From NCBI GenBank assembly GCA_023381515.1, contig JAMCQI010000036.1, positions 6,234-70,233 on the forward strand: DNA of 64,000 bases. Direction: 5' to 3'. The DNA is from Chloroflexota bacterium. Lineage in GTDB: Bacteria > Chloroflexota > Anaerolineae > UBA4142. The position numbers and the translations under genes were made by a program. This document shows positions 1 to 9,151 of the stretch, piece after piece (the stretch's first letter is position 1; each line of letters begins with the position of its first letter). The notes under the pieces were generated by a model. It was not told where the DNA came from, made no database searches, and worked only from the letters and a program-made list of their open reading frames with translations.

Positions 1-95
1 GACAAGCCACGGCGAGCGGCTATCATTCAGATGATAAAAGGTCTCCGAGATGCGCCCTCGCTGCGTCATCTCATGCACCATCTGGAGGCACGCAC

Positions 96-1568
96 TTGAA
101 AGCAAGCGGATCGCAATACGCTGAAGGGGTAGGGGGGCGGCTCGGAGCGGCTAAATCAGCTTCCTACGAGCGGGCCGTCGGTCGGGTGGAGGGACGCGCC
201 AATCCGTTCGTGGCTCGATATATGCTGGCGAGCGACCTGGCCTATGTCCTATCGGCCGGCGAATTGGGGCTGACGCCGAGGCCAGTGGTCCGGTCGCTGA
301 TTGTGCTACTGCTCGATCTGCTTGATAAGGCCGAAACACTTGACTATCGAGATGCGGCGACCGACATCGTGGTGCAGCGCGAAGCCTGGGTTATAGAACA
401 ACTTGGGCCGGCGGTGGGCGGTTGGCTGCATCTCGGCCGTAGTCGAGGCGAGAGCATAAGAGCCTACATCCCCAGGCTCTTTTTCCGCCAGACGCTGCAC
501 GAAGAGCGTCTGGCCCTGATCACCCTCGCCAACACGCTGATCGGGAAAGCAGAGCCTGGCCTTGAATGGCTTGCTCCTTCATTCCATCATCTGCAGCACG
601 CCAGCATCACTACGCTCGGCGAGTATTTGCTCTCCTGGGTCAGTACGTTTCTCAGACACGTGGAGCGTCTCGAGCAGGCTGGCGAGCGGCTGGATTTTGG
701 GCCGGCGAGCGAGACGAGCCGCCCGAACATCAAGGAGCTTAACGACCGAGTCTGCCGCCGGCTTGGCTTTAGACGACGAGGCCAGGCACGGCGCGAGGGA
801 ATCTGGTGCGAGGACCAGTTTTCCGAGCCGTTCTTCTTCCTGGTGCTCATCAGCGTTGACCTAGCGCGCCTGGCGGAGGACCTGCGACTGTGGATGACGC
901 CCGAGTTCAGGTTCTTCGAGATCGCGGATCAGCACGCCTCGGGAAGCAGCAATCTACCTCAGAAGAAGAACCCGTTCGGTTTGGAAGCGGTCATTGGGGG
1001 CGCGGCGCTAGGCGCCGGGAGGCTGGCGGGCCAACTAGCCGCCAATGTAACGCCCTCTGATGAGTCCGATGCGCTCTTTCATGCCGGCAGCCTGTATCAG
1101 CACGCCAAGGATGTGACGGCCTGGACTAGTTTCATGGCTGACGTGATCGAGGAGGGTTCGTTCAATGCCGGGGAGCTACGCGAGAAGCTCGCGATGGGCT
1201 ACGTCGGAGCAGGCGAGGCACGAGACATACTGGTCTACGATCACGGAGTCCCAAATCGTGCTGCCCATCGAGCGCTCGGACTGTTGGTACGCGCAGAATC
1301 GGAGAACCAGCCCCCACCCAACATTAGCGCGTTCGTCAAGGAAGAGACGGGCCTGGATATCCAAGTTGACGCGGCGGAGCTAGACGCCGTCGTCAGGGCA
1401 GAGCGTATCCCGCCCACGGTGGTTGATCTGCCATTGATCAGGCAGCGCTATGAGGAACTCGCCAAGGACGTCGAGATGGCGCAACGGGCAGTACCGTCGC
1501 TCAGCGCAACGGAGGCGGCCATTGCCAGTCTCGTTCGGGAGGCGAGAGCGTGGCTAAACGCCGATTGA
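96..1568 (+). CDS. Fumarase/aspartase superfamily lyase, argininosuccinate lyase-like
   Basis: A 490-residue lyase of the fumarase/aspartase/argininosuccinate lyase superfamily, whose members eliminate an amine or oxygen leaving group from a succinyl-type substrate to give fumarate or a related enoate. The superfamily signature loop GSSNLPQKKNP lies near residue 290 and carries the catalytic serine region. Length fits an argininosuccinate lyase. The start is TTG at 96, with GGAGG about nine bases upstream. No arginine-biosynthesis gene is nearby. It leads a run of acyl-CoA and dicarboxylate genes, so a catabolic substrate is more likely than argininosuccinate. The superfamily is confident from sequence; the substrate is unknown. 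Confidence 0.8.
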   Translation: MKASGSQYAEGVGGRLGAAKSASYERAVGRVEGRANPFVARYMLASDLAYVLSAGELGLTPRPVVRSLIVLLLDLLDKAETLDYRDAATDIVVQREAWVIEQLGPAVGGWLHLGRSRGESIRAYIPRLFFRQTLHEERLALITLANTLIGKAEPGLEWLAPSFHHLQHASITTLGEYLLSWVSTFLRHVERLEQAGERLDFGPASETSRPNIKELNDRVCRRLGFRRRGQARREGIWCEDQFSEPFFFLVLISVDLARLAEDLRLWMTPEFRFFEIADQHASGSSNLPQKKNPFGLEAVIGGAALGAGRLAGQLAANVTPSDESDALFHAGSLYQHAKDVTAWTSFMADVIEEGSFNAGELREKLAMGYVGAGEARDILVYDHGVPNRAAHRALGLLVRAESENQPPPNISAFVKEETGLDIQVDAAELDAVVRAERIPPTVVDLPLIRQRYEELAKDVEMAQRAVPSLSATEAAIASLVREARAWLNAD

Positions 1569-1660
1569 CGGGCGCTGGAGTAAGGTATGGCCTTTCTGTC
1601 AAAGAGACAAGCCCGGCCAAGGCCAGATTGGATAACAAATTCCGTTGAGGAGGCTGTATC

Positions 1661-2896
1661 GTGAAACCCTGGGACATTGAGGGCAAGTGGTCGGTTTCTC
1701 ACTTTTGTTACTCGGATAAGGTCCGCGCGACCATGCCGAACCTGCCCAAGAAGGTCGCCATCCGCGATGTCACGTTCCGCGAGGGCGATGACAATGTGGG
1801 GTACCGAGTCAGCGTGGAAGACAAGATCAAAATGTTGCGCCACGCTGTGGGAATGGGCATCGAAGAAATCGATACCGGCGGCCCATCGATGCATCAACAT
1901 CAGTACGAATTCGCCAAGGCCGTCAAGGCGTCTGGCATCAAAGTCCGTGCGACCGGCCGCTTCTTTGCCAATAACACCAAGGACTATAAGCGGGATGTGG
2001 ATATCTGCCTCGAAGCTGGCAGCACCAACTTCCGCATTATCTTGATGTACCTGAACGAAAAGACCCTGTTGGAACAACTCAAGGCCTTCCCGGGTATGGT
2101 GGAATACATCCACAGTTGCGGCAAAGAGATCTGCATGGGCATGTCGGATATCACCCGCGCCAGCATGGACCTGATTACAAAGGTTTACGCCGAGTCCCTT
2201 GCCTGCGGCGTGGATAAAGTAGGGATCTTTGATACCTTTGGCGTCGGCTCGCCCGCCGTCCTCAAGTATCTGGCGGAGAAAATAAAGGCGATGTGTCCGC
2301 CAGAGATGAAGATCATGGTCCACATGCACAATACCTTTGGCATGGCGGTCGCCAACAGCCTAGCCTGCGTGGAAGGCGGCTGCACCGAGCTGGACGGTGT
2401 CATCAACGGCTACGGCGACGAGGCGGGGAATGCCTCCCTAGAGGAGATGGCGGTCGGTCTGGAAGCTCTGTACGGTATCGACACGGGTCTCAAGCTGGAT
2501 ATGCTGAAAGCGTATTCTGACATGGCCGTTGAGTATGGTAAGGTGCGCATCCAGCCCCACAAGGCCATCGTAGGCGAGAATGCGTTCCTGCGTCCGATGT
2601 ATGTCTGGGCAGGCATCGATATGGCGAAAGAGTCCTGGATGCTCCACGAGTCACTCAGTCCCCACTTGGTGGGTACCGAATCAACGGTGGTCTTTGGTCC
2701 GGAGGGCAGCCTGGACGACGCCCCCATCGAGCTCAAGTTCAAGCAACTCGGCATCCCCTACACCGCGGCCGATTTTATCAAGGTCCGCAACGCCGTGAAT
2801 GAATGCCTGAAAGAGGAGCGGGTCTACCGGTCACCGCGCCCTTATGTCAGCGAAGCAGAGTTTGAAGTCATCATGAAAAAGGTGATGGGCGTCTAG
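1661..2896 (+). CDS. HMG-CoA lyase-like / DRE-TIM aldolase family protein
   Basis: A 411-residue TIM-barrel aldolase of the HMGL-like (DRE-TIM) family, which cleaves or forms C-C bonds next to a carboxylate or thioester using a divalent metal. Visible motifs are the N-terminal RDVTFREGDD (the RDxxxRE helix, residues about 33-42), the metal-binding HMHNTFG near 220 and GYGDEAGNASLEE near 248. The start is GTG at 1661, preceded by TTGAGGAGG. It follows the lyase by 92 bases and precedes CapA-like and CoA-transferase genes. It could be an HMG-CoA lyase, a 4-hydroxy-2-oxovalerate-type aldolase or a citramalate/homocitrate-synthase relative; neighbouring CoA-transferases favour an acyl-CoA or keto acid substrate. 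Confidence 0.8.
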   Translation: MKPWDIEGKWSVSHFCYSDKVRATMPNLPKKVAIRDVTFREGDDNVGYRVSVEDKIKMLRHAVGMGIEEIDTGGPSMHQHQYEFAKAVKASGIKVRATGRFFANNTKDYKRDVDICLEAGSTNFRIILMYLNEKTLLEQLKAFPGMVEYIHSCGKEICMGMSDITRASMDLITKVYAESLACGVDKVGIFDTFGVGSPAVLKYLAEKIKAMCPPEMKIMVHMHNTFGMAVANSLACVEGGCTELDGVINGYGDEAGNASLEEMAVGLEALYGIDTGLKLDMLKAYSDMAVEYGKVRIQPHKAIVGENAFLRPMYVWAGIDMAKESWMLHESLSPHLVGTESTVVFGPEGSLDDAPIELKFKQLGIPYTAADFIKVRNAVNECLKEERVYRSPRPYVSEAEFEVIMKKVMGV

Positions 2897-2993
2897 TTGT
2901 CGGACTCGCAAGACGAGAAAGAGAGCAAGTGCTGCGCTGCGTCTCTCCCCCTGTGCCTCCGGGGGAGGGACGCAATGGGAGAGGATAAGGATC

Positions 2994-4031
2994 GTGGACA
3001 AGGCGATGCCTCGTCTCGTGGTTGTCGGAGACGTTGCGGTTGAGCATGCGGACCCAACGGTCATGATGCAAAAGGTCACGCATTACCTGCGGGAGTCTGC
3101 CATCGCGTGTTGCAATTGCGAGTGGCCTCTCACCGATCGAGGAGTGCCTTGGCCGGGGAAGGCTGGCCGCGTCGTCCGCTCTCATCCGTCCAAGATCCCT
3201 CTGTACTCTTCCACCGGTTTCGATATGGTCAGCCTCGCCAACAATCACATTATGAACTACGGGGTGGAAGGCCTCGAACAGACTCTGACCGTGCTCGATA
3301 GTGCTGGCGTCAAGCATTGCGGAGCTGGGTTAAACATTGAAGAGGCGCATAACCCGGCAATCGTGGAGTGGAGAGGAACACGGGTAGCTTTCCTGTCGTA
3401 CACTTGTGTTTTCACTCCTGGGTTTGAAGCTACCGCCGACCAACCGGGTGTCGCAGTGGTTAGAGTGGATACGACCTACCGTATTCCCAAGCGCTTGCAC
3501 GAAATGCCGGGTTCACCTCTCGATGTAATCACCACTCCTGACTCCAAAGACGAGGAGCGATTGCTAAGCGATGTGCGCAATGCCCGAGAGCCAGCTGATG
3601 TCATCGTCGTTTTGATGCACTGGGGTGTCAGTATGGGCTACCAGCATCTGGTGCCATACCAGAGACGGCTCGGCCACGCCGCCGTTGACGCAGGCGCCGA
3701 TCTTGTCGTCGGGCACCATCCGCATACCGTGCAAGGGCTGGAGGTCTATCACGGAAAGACGATTGCCTACAGTGTGCCCCACTTCGGTTTTGATATGGAG
3801 CACACTACGATCTCCAATGAAGCCATCCTAGTCGAGATTCAGCTGGAGCGCGCGGCACATGGGCAGGTGCGCATTCGTCCCGTGGGAAATGCACTCAAAC
3901 AGCCCGAAATACTCGATCTAGAGCGTGGCAGGTCTACTCTCGACTGGTTGCGACGGCTCTCATATCCATTGGGGACCGAGCTCGAGCTCCAAAACGATTT
4001 CGCCGTTCCAGTGCCACTCAACAAACAGTAG
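2994..4031 (+). CDS. CapA family metallophosphatase-like protein (copy 1)
   Basis: A 345-residue protein of the CapA/PGA_cap family, a calcineurin-like metallophosphatase fold named for poly-gamma-glutamate capsule proteins. Metal-site motifs are visible in order: ANNHIMNYG, MHWGVS and GHHPHTVQG. The usual C-terminal SLGNF motif is altered to SVPHFGF, so this copy has drifted from the consensus. No signal peptide is evident, so a cytoplasmic role is likely. The start is GTG at 2994. It is followed 71 bases later by a second CapA-like gene. Neither copy sits beside capsule genes, so a role in hydrolysing a phosphate or amide bond in the surrounding pathway is inferred, not shown. Confidence 0.8.
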   Translation: MDKAMPRLVVVGDVAVEHADPTVMMQKVTHYLRESAIACCNCEWPLTDRGVPWPGKAGRVVRSHPSKIPLYSSTGFDMVSLANNHIMNYGVEGLEQTLTVLDSAGVKHCGAGLNIEEAHNPAIVEWRGTRVAFLSYTCVFTPGFEATADQPGVAVVRVDTTYRIPKRLHEMPGSPLDVITTPDSKDEERLLSDVRNAREPADVIVVLMHWGVSMGYQHLVPYQRRLGHAAVDAGADLVVGHHPHTVQGLEVYHGKTIAYSVPHFGFDMEHTTISNEAILVEIQLERAAHGQVRIRPVGNALKQPEILDLERGRSTLDWLRRLSYPLGTELELQNDFAVPVPLNKQ

Positions 4032-4102
4032 GCCGACGAGCTGCCATAAAAGCAGAATGGCCAATAGCACATACAACTCTGAGACGTTTCAGAGTCAATT
4101 GG

Positions 4103-5218
4103 ATGGGAAATATACTCATGGAACAATTGCATCCCGAAGTTGAATTTTCGTTCGGACAAGTTGCCAAACAGCCCCATGAAAAAACCCTGACGTTTACCGC
4201 GGTGGGCGATGTCTTTATGCCGGGAACGGTGCATTGGTCCAATGGTGATTGCCCCGCGGTCGATGAAGAGATCGGTAAGAGGGTACTGGACCAAGTAGCT
4301 CCCTATTTTCTCAAATCGGATGTCACGTTCTGCAATCTAGAAGCCGCTATTTCCGACAAGGGTAAGCCAGTGTCCGGCAGGGCCGCGGCCTTTCGCTCCT
4401 ATCCCGGCATGGAGCACATCCTCAAAAAGGCCGGGATCAGTATTGTCTCACTGGCCAACAATCACACTCAGGACTATGGCTGGGAAGCACTCAACGATAC
4501 CATAGAGCGTCTGGATAAGGTAGGGATTGGCCATTCCGGAGCGGGCAAGAATATTATGCAAGCCCGTAAGCCGGCGATACTAGAGATTGGTGGGATGACG
4601 GTCGGGCTGCTTTCCTACACTGCGAATGTGAATACGCCGATGGGCTTTAAGGCAAGCGCGGAAAGAGAGGGCCTGAACCCGATGCGCATTTCTCCATTCT
4701 TTTTGCCCGACCACGTCAACGATGAGGACATTGAAACCATGCATGAAGACGTCGGTACGTGGAAAAGGGAGACCGATTTTCTGGCCGTCTCCTGTCACTG
4801 GGGGTTGTCTGAAGGCGGTACCCACACCGTCACTCGGCATCAGGAGGTGATCGCGCATCACGCCGTGGATGCAGGGGCGGACTTGGTGATCGGCCACCAC
4901 TCGCATGCTCTCCAAGCGATAGAGATCTATAAGGAAAAAGCTATCCTGTACAGTCTCGGGAACTTTGTTTTCAGTTTGGAAGAAGACTTTCCGAGAGAGA
5001 GCATGTTGTTCCAGTGTGTCTTCTCTAGGCACAAGATTCACCAGTTCAAGTTCTTGCCGTCTTTCATGTCCAAGCAGAATGAGCCCGAAGTGTTCCATCC
5101 GGAAAAGGGGCGCGGACCCAGGGTCGTGGCTCTGATGAGCAAACTGTGCGCCAAGTATGGGGTCGCTCTCCAAGTCAAGTCGGAAACCGGCGAGGTTGTC
5201 CTTTTTGCGAGCCGCTAG
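4103..5218 (+). CDS. CapA family metallophosphatase-like protein (copy 2)
   Basis: The second CapA/PGA_cap family protein, 371 residues, paralogous to the preceding gene. All family motifs are canonical: GDVFMPG near residue 35, CNLEAAIS, LANNHTQDYG, CHWGLSEGG, GHHSHALQ and YSLGNFVFS. Conserved His, Asp and Asn suggest a working dinuclear metal site. No signal peptide is visible. ATG at 4118 is an alternative start with GGAAA just upstream. Tandem retention of one diverged and one canonical copy may mean they form a heteromer or act on related substrates. Substrate is unknown; capsule synthesis is unlikely in this context. Confidence 0.82.
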   Translation: MGNILMEQLHPEVEFSFGQVAKQPHEKTLTFTAVGDVFMPGTVHWSNGDCPAVDEEIGKRVLDQVAPYFLKSDVTFCNLEAAISDKGKPVSGRAAAFRSYPGMEHILKKAGISIVSLANNHTQDYGWEALNDTIERLDKVGIGHSGAGKNIMQARKPAILEIGGMTVGLLSYTANVNTPMGFKASAEREGLNPMRISPFFLPDHVNDEDIETMHEDVGTWKRETDFLAVSCHWGLSEGGTHTVTRHQEVIAHHAVDAGADLVIGHHSHALQAIEIYKEKAILYSLGNFVFSLEEDFPRESMLFQCVFSRHKIHQFKFLPSFMSKQNEPEVFHPEKGRGPRVVALMSKLCAKYGVALQVKSETGEVVLFASR

Positions 5219-5294
5219 GCATAAGGAACATCAAGTAGCCTGTTGGTATGGATAAATGGACCAGATTCCTTCAGCCCGTCCAGTAAGGAAATTC

Positions 5295-6200
5295 ATGGCT
5301 GACAAAGTCAAAAGTGCAGCGGAGGCGGTGAAGACAATCGAGGATGGCTCTTCCATCGCTTTGGGTGGATTCGCAATCGCGCGCAACCCCGTCGCTATTG
5401 TCCACGAATTGATCCGCCAACAGAAAAGGAATCTGACGCTCTCTCAATCGGTCATGGGCATGGATACTGATCTCCTCGTCGGCGCGGGCTTGGTGAGCTG
5501 CTTGATTGTCGGTGGTGGCTCGCTCGATCGCTTTGGCCCGGTCTATTGCGTCAACCGCGTCCGCGAATCCAGGTCGGTCGAATGTCACGATATGACGAGT
5601 CTTTCCGTCACTTTTCGCTACCTCGCCGGTGCGCTGGGCCTCACCTTCATTCCCATCAAATCCATGTTGGCGTCCGACGTGCTAGCCTGGCTCGAAGCGG
5701 GTCCGGCCGCCCGAGACCTGCGGCGGATGGAATGCCCGTTCACGGGTGAAGAGTACGTGCTCATGCGTGCGCTGACGCCGGACGTCGCCATTATTCATGT
5801 GCAGGTCGCGGATCGCGAAGGCAACTGCCAGATTGAGGGCCCGCGCTGGGACAACGAGGAAGCCGCCAAAGCCGCGCTCCGCGTGATCGTCGTGACGGAA
5901 GAATTGGTTTCCCCCGATTACATTCAGCGCAACCCGGAGCGTACCGTCATTCCCGGATACCGCGTCGAAGCGGTCGTCCACCAACCCTTCGGCGCCCATC
6001 CCACATCAACGTTTCGCTGCTACGATTACGACGCCGACCACCTCAGGCTCTATGTAGATCATGCCAAGCGTGCGGAGACAATCCAAAAATATCTCGATGC
6101 CTATGTGTTTGGAACCAAAGATCATTGGGACTATCTCGAAAAGGTGGGCGGGATGCGCAAGTTAGCGGAACTGCGCGCAGACCGAACTCTAGGATACTGA
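5295..6200 (+). CDS. CoA-transferase subunit A (glutaconate/3-oxoacid type)
   Basis: The alpha subunit of a family I CoA-transferase, which moves CoA between an acyl-CoA donor and a free carboxylic acid. The N-terminal stretch GSSIALGGFAIARNP matches the glycine-rich CoA-transferase alpha fold, and the length of about 301 residues fits glutaconate CoA-transferase A. ATG at 5295 is preferred because AAGGAAATTC precedes it; an upstream ATG at 5256 has no good ribosome site. The beta subunit begins four bases after the stop, so the two are translationally coupled. Presumably it activates the pathway substrate with CoA. Confidence 0.85.
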   Translation: MADKVKSAAEAVKTIEDGSSIALGGFAIARNPVAIVHELIRQQKRNLTLSQSVMGMDTDLLVGAGLVSCLIVGGGSLDRFGPVYCVNRVRESRSVECHDMTSLSVTFRYLAGALGLTFIPIKSMLASDVLAWLEAGPAARDLRRMECPFTGEEYVLMRALTPDVAIIHVQVADREGNCQIEGPRWDNEEAAKAALRVIVVTEELVSPDYIQRNPERTVIPGYRVEAVVHQPFGAHPTSTFRCYDYDADHLRLYVDHAKRAETIQKYLDAYVFGTKDHWDYLEKVGGMRKLAELRADRTLGY

Positions 6201-6203
6201 TTT

Positions 6204-6959
6204 ATGGACATTACTCCAACTGAAATCATGGCAACGGCCGGTGCTCGCGAGTTGAAAGACGGCGAGACCATCGTCGTCGGCTTGGGGCTGCCGCAGGTTG
6301 CCTACGTCCTCGCCAAACGGACCCACGCTCCGCGATTGTCCGCGCTGCTCGAAATCGGCGTCACGAACATGGACCCGTGGGATACGCCGGTGGGCGTCGC
6401 GGATTCGCGCATCTTTTATCGCGCGACTTGTTGGAGCGGCTTTCTCGACACGCTTGGCATGACGCTCCATCGCGGCCTGGTGGATGTTGGCTTTTTGGGT
6501 GCGCTCGAAGTAGATCGCTACGGCAATATCAACACGACGCTGCTCGAGGAGAATAGGCATGTGCGCTATTTCAACGGCAGCGGCGGCGGAAACGACATAG
6601 CCTCACTTGCCAAGCGTGTTATCGTCATCACTCGCCACGAGAAGCGGAAACTGCCGATGGCGGTCGCTCACATCACCAGTCCGGGATTCCCTGGCGGCAA
6701 GAGCCGCGCCGAGTTGGGATTGCGCGGCGGCGGCCCAGTGCGTATCATCACCGATAAAGCGATCTTGGGCTTTGACCCGCAAACTCACGCCGCCATACTG
6801 CTTTCAATCCATCCCGGCCTGACCGTCCGAGAGATTCAAGACAACACAGGCTTTCCCTTGGAGGCTTCGGAGCCCCTACCGCGAACACTGCTGCCCACCG
6901 CCGAGGAACTGCGCTTGCTGCGCGAAGAAATTGATCCGCATCGAATGTATTTGCGATAA
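6204..6959 (+). CDS. CoA-transferase subunit B (glutaconate/3-oxoacid type)
   Basis: The beta subunit partner of the preceding gene, 251 residues. Family I beta subunits carry the catalytic glutamate that forms the glutamyl-CoA thioester. The best candidate here is the Glu in LLEIGV near residue 49, by position only. The C-terminal part, with ITSPGFPGG and a run of beta-strand-forming segments, is typical of glutaconate CoA-transferase-like beta chains. It lies directly behind subunit A and 32 bases before a luciferase-like oxidoreductase. Together the pair should form an alpha-beta heterotetramer in the cytoplasm. Confidence 0.83.
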   Translation: MDITPTEIMATAGARELKDGETIVVGLGLPQVAYVLAKRTHAPRLSALLEIGVTNMDPWDTPVGVADSRIFYRATCWSGFLDTLGMTLHRGLVDVGFLGALEVDRYGNINTTLLEENRHVRYFNGSGGGNDIASLAKRVIVITRHEKRKLPMAVAHITSPGFPGGKSRAELGLRGGGPVRIITDKAILGFDPQTHAAILLSIHPGLTVREIQDNTGFPLEASEPLPRTLLPTAEELRLLREEIDPHRMYLR

Positions 6960-6991
6960 GGCACGATCAAACCAAACAGTGAGGACCAGAG

Positions 6992-7996
6992 ATGCAGTAT
7001 GATATCGAGCTGAACTCGGCGGCCCACTATCCGCCCGCCGGAATCATCGACCTTGCGCCGCGCATCGAGGCCGCGGGATTTGGTGCGTACTGGAAAGGGG
7101 AATCGAACAGCACTGACCCACTCGTGCTGCTTTCCGGAGTTGCGGCGCGAACCAAGACGCTCAAACTCGGCACCGCGATCTATCACATTTACGGGCGCAG
7201 CGCGGTGACGCTCGGCATCCAATCCGCTACACTCCAGGAGATGTCCGGCGGGCGGCTTTTACTGGGACTGGGCGTCGCCAACAAAACGATTGCCGCGTGG
7301 CACAGCGGCGTCTTCGATCACCCGCTCACCCGCGCACGCGAGTACATCGAAATTGTCCGAAAGGTCGCGGCGGGCGAACGGGTTGAATATGCTGGCAAGG
7401 TGTACAGCACTGGTCAGCGTTTTCAACTGGCCTGGAAGCCGGGCTACCCCCAATTCCCGATTTATCTCGCCGGTCTCGGCGAACAGATGACCCGGTTGGT
7501 CGGCGAAATTTCCGACGGTGTGTTCATCAACATGGCGACCCCGGCGACCATCAAGAAAATTGCCGATCGCGTGCGCGCCGGCGCGCAGGCCGCCGGGCGC
7601 GACCCGAGGAAGCTCGAAATCATTGTCAAAGTGCGCGTATCGCTAAATCCCAATCGAGAGGTTGCGCGATCCAAATTGCGCCAGGTGCTGACCTTCTACA
7701 ATATCGCCGACCACTATCAGGATATGCTCAAGGCCTCGGGGTTCGAACCCGAGGTGAACGCCATCCAAAAAGCATTCAAAGAAGGCGGCTTTAAGGCGGC
7801 CCAGAAACTCATCACTGACGATTACATGAACAAGCTTCCGGTCATTCCCGGCACGTCTATTGCTGAGGTCAAAGAGCGTCTGGCGCCATTCATCGAAGCC
7901 GGTGCGACGCGCTTGATCGTCCCTTACGTTCCCGTTACGGAGCCGGTCATGGAAGACGCGCGCCAGTTTATCGACGCGTGGGGGAATCATTCCTAG
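6992..7996 (+). CDS. LLM-class flavin/F420-dependent oxidoreductase
   Basis: A 334-residue luciferase-like TIM-barrel oxidoreductase. The segment around residues 45-110, including TKTLKLGTAIYHIYGRS and LQEMSGGRLLLGLGVANK, is characteristic of the LLM family, which uses FMN or coenzyme F420. Length and motifs look like the F420-dependent methylenetetrahydromethanopterin reductase/dehydrogenase-like group. GAGGACC lies seven bases before ATG. An F420:NADP reductase pseudogene at 17.8 kb in the same gene run supports F420 rather than FMN, but cofactor choice is inference. Confidence 0.85.
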   Translation: MQYDIELNSAAHYPPAGIIDLAPRIEAAGFGAYWKGESNSTDPLVLLSGVAARTKTLKLGTAIYHIYGRSAVTLGIQSATLQEMSGGRLLLGLGVANKTIAAWHSGVFDHPLTRAREYIEIVRKVAAGERVEYAGKVYSTGQRFQLAWKPGYPQFPIYLAGLGEQMTRLVGEISDGVFINMATPATIKKIADRVRAGAQAAGRDPRKLEIIVKVRVSLNPNREVARSKLRQVLTFYNIADHYQDMLKASGFEPEVNAIQKAFKEGGFKAAQKLITDDYMNKLPVIPGTSIAEVKERLAPFIEAGATRLIVPYVPVTEPVMEDARQFIDAWGNHS

Positions 7997-8012
7997 ACGA
8001 AAGGATCAGCCA

Positions 8013-9089
8013 ATGTCTCAGCTCAGGGACACTTTGCCAACGGACGGCGAGTTCTCGGCGGGGCGTGCGCTCACCCTAGAGCGCGTGCGCCAATTGAACT
8101 CGAAGGACTATTTTTACCAGATGCTCAAAGATACCCCGGCAATGACCAAGATCTATCCGGGGATTGAGAATGAACTACTTAAGGGCGCCATCGATGGCCA
8201 TATTCACGCCTACCCGGACTTTGTCCATCGCTCCCAAGACATGATCCAGATCGCGCTGGACGCGTCGAAAGCCGGAATGCGCGCCATCGCCTTCAAAGAC
8301 CACTGGAACGTCACGGGGCCGGCGGCCTATTTGACTCAGCGTCACATTGACCACCTCGTCGAAAAAGGGGAGCTGGCCAACCGCATCCTTGTCTATGGCG
8401 GTATCGGCACCTGCTTCGGTATGAATCCCGAATACGTTCGCATCGGTCTTCAGTACCCAAACACGAAAATGATCTGGTTCCCGACCTTTACTTCCCTCGG
8501 TTATCGTCGCGGAGCCGGCCACATCGACCAAGGGGGCGTGAGACTCGTCAGTGAACAGGGCGAAGTGCTCCCGGAAGTCGTAGCGATCATGAAAATGGCG
8601 GTCGAGAAACGTGTCGGCATTGGTTTTGGTCACACGGACTTTACAGAGTTGTTGCCCTTGGCGAAAAAGGCGCAAGAACTGGGTGTCCGAGCGGTCTTGG
8701 ACCACCCCCTTCTCGAACTGAACCGCCTGCTGGTGGATGAGATGAAAGAACTGGCAACTCTTGGGGTGCTCGTGGGAACGTATTGCCAGCCGATGATCCC
8801 GAGTCTATACCAACCCGTGCTCGACCCGGTGGCGACGGTCACGACAATCAAAGCCGTCGGAGCTGAACACTGCCTCATCGGTAGTGACTTTGGACAGGTG
8901 CTCCACATGGATTCGATTGACGGGGTGCGCGTCTTTTTGCGGACACTGCTCGCCTACGGAATCACCGCCGAAGAGATCAGGACGATGATCCAAGACAATC
9001 CTGCCAAATTGATGTGGATGGATGAAGGGGATGGGCAGGATTGGGCCAAGCAGTATGCTGCGATCGGAAAGGCGGCCCAAGCTACTTAA
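8013..9089 (+). CDS. DUF6282 family (amidohydrolase-like) protein
   Basis: A 358-residue TIM-barrel protein resembling metal-dependent hydrolases. Near residue 60 it has DGHIHAYPDF, the H-x-H metal-binding start of the amidohydrolase superfamily, followed by FKDHWN, GFGHTDF near 215, LDHPL, and GSDFGQ near 290, all plausible metal ligands. This pattern matches proteins annotated DUF6282. AAAGGATC precedes ATG. It could hydrolyse an amide, lactone or lactam in this pathway; no specific reaction can be assigned. Confidence 0.72.
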   Translation: MSQLRDTLPTDGEFSAGRALTLERVRQLNSKDYFYQMLKDTPAMTKIYPGIENELLKGAIDGHIHAYPDFVHRSQDMIQIALDASKAGMRAIAFKDHWNVTGPAAYLTQRHIDHLVEKGELANRILVYGGIGTCFGMNPEYVRIGLQYPNTKMIWFPTFTSLGYRRGAGHIDQGGVRLVSEQGEVLPEVVAIMKMAVEKRVGIGFGHTDFTELLPLAKKAQELGVRAVLDHPLLELNRLLVDEMKELATLGVLVGTYCQPMIPSLYQPVLDPVATVTTIKAVGAEHCLIGSDFGQVLHMDSIDGVRVFLRTLLAYGITAEEIRTMIQDNPAKLMWMDEGDGQDWAKQYAAIGKAAQAT

Positions 9090-9151
9090 CGAGCCACGCG
9101 GTTGTCTCCCAATTGCGTGCGGACAACAATCGCGCATTACTCGAAGATCGT

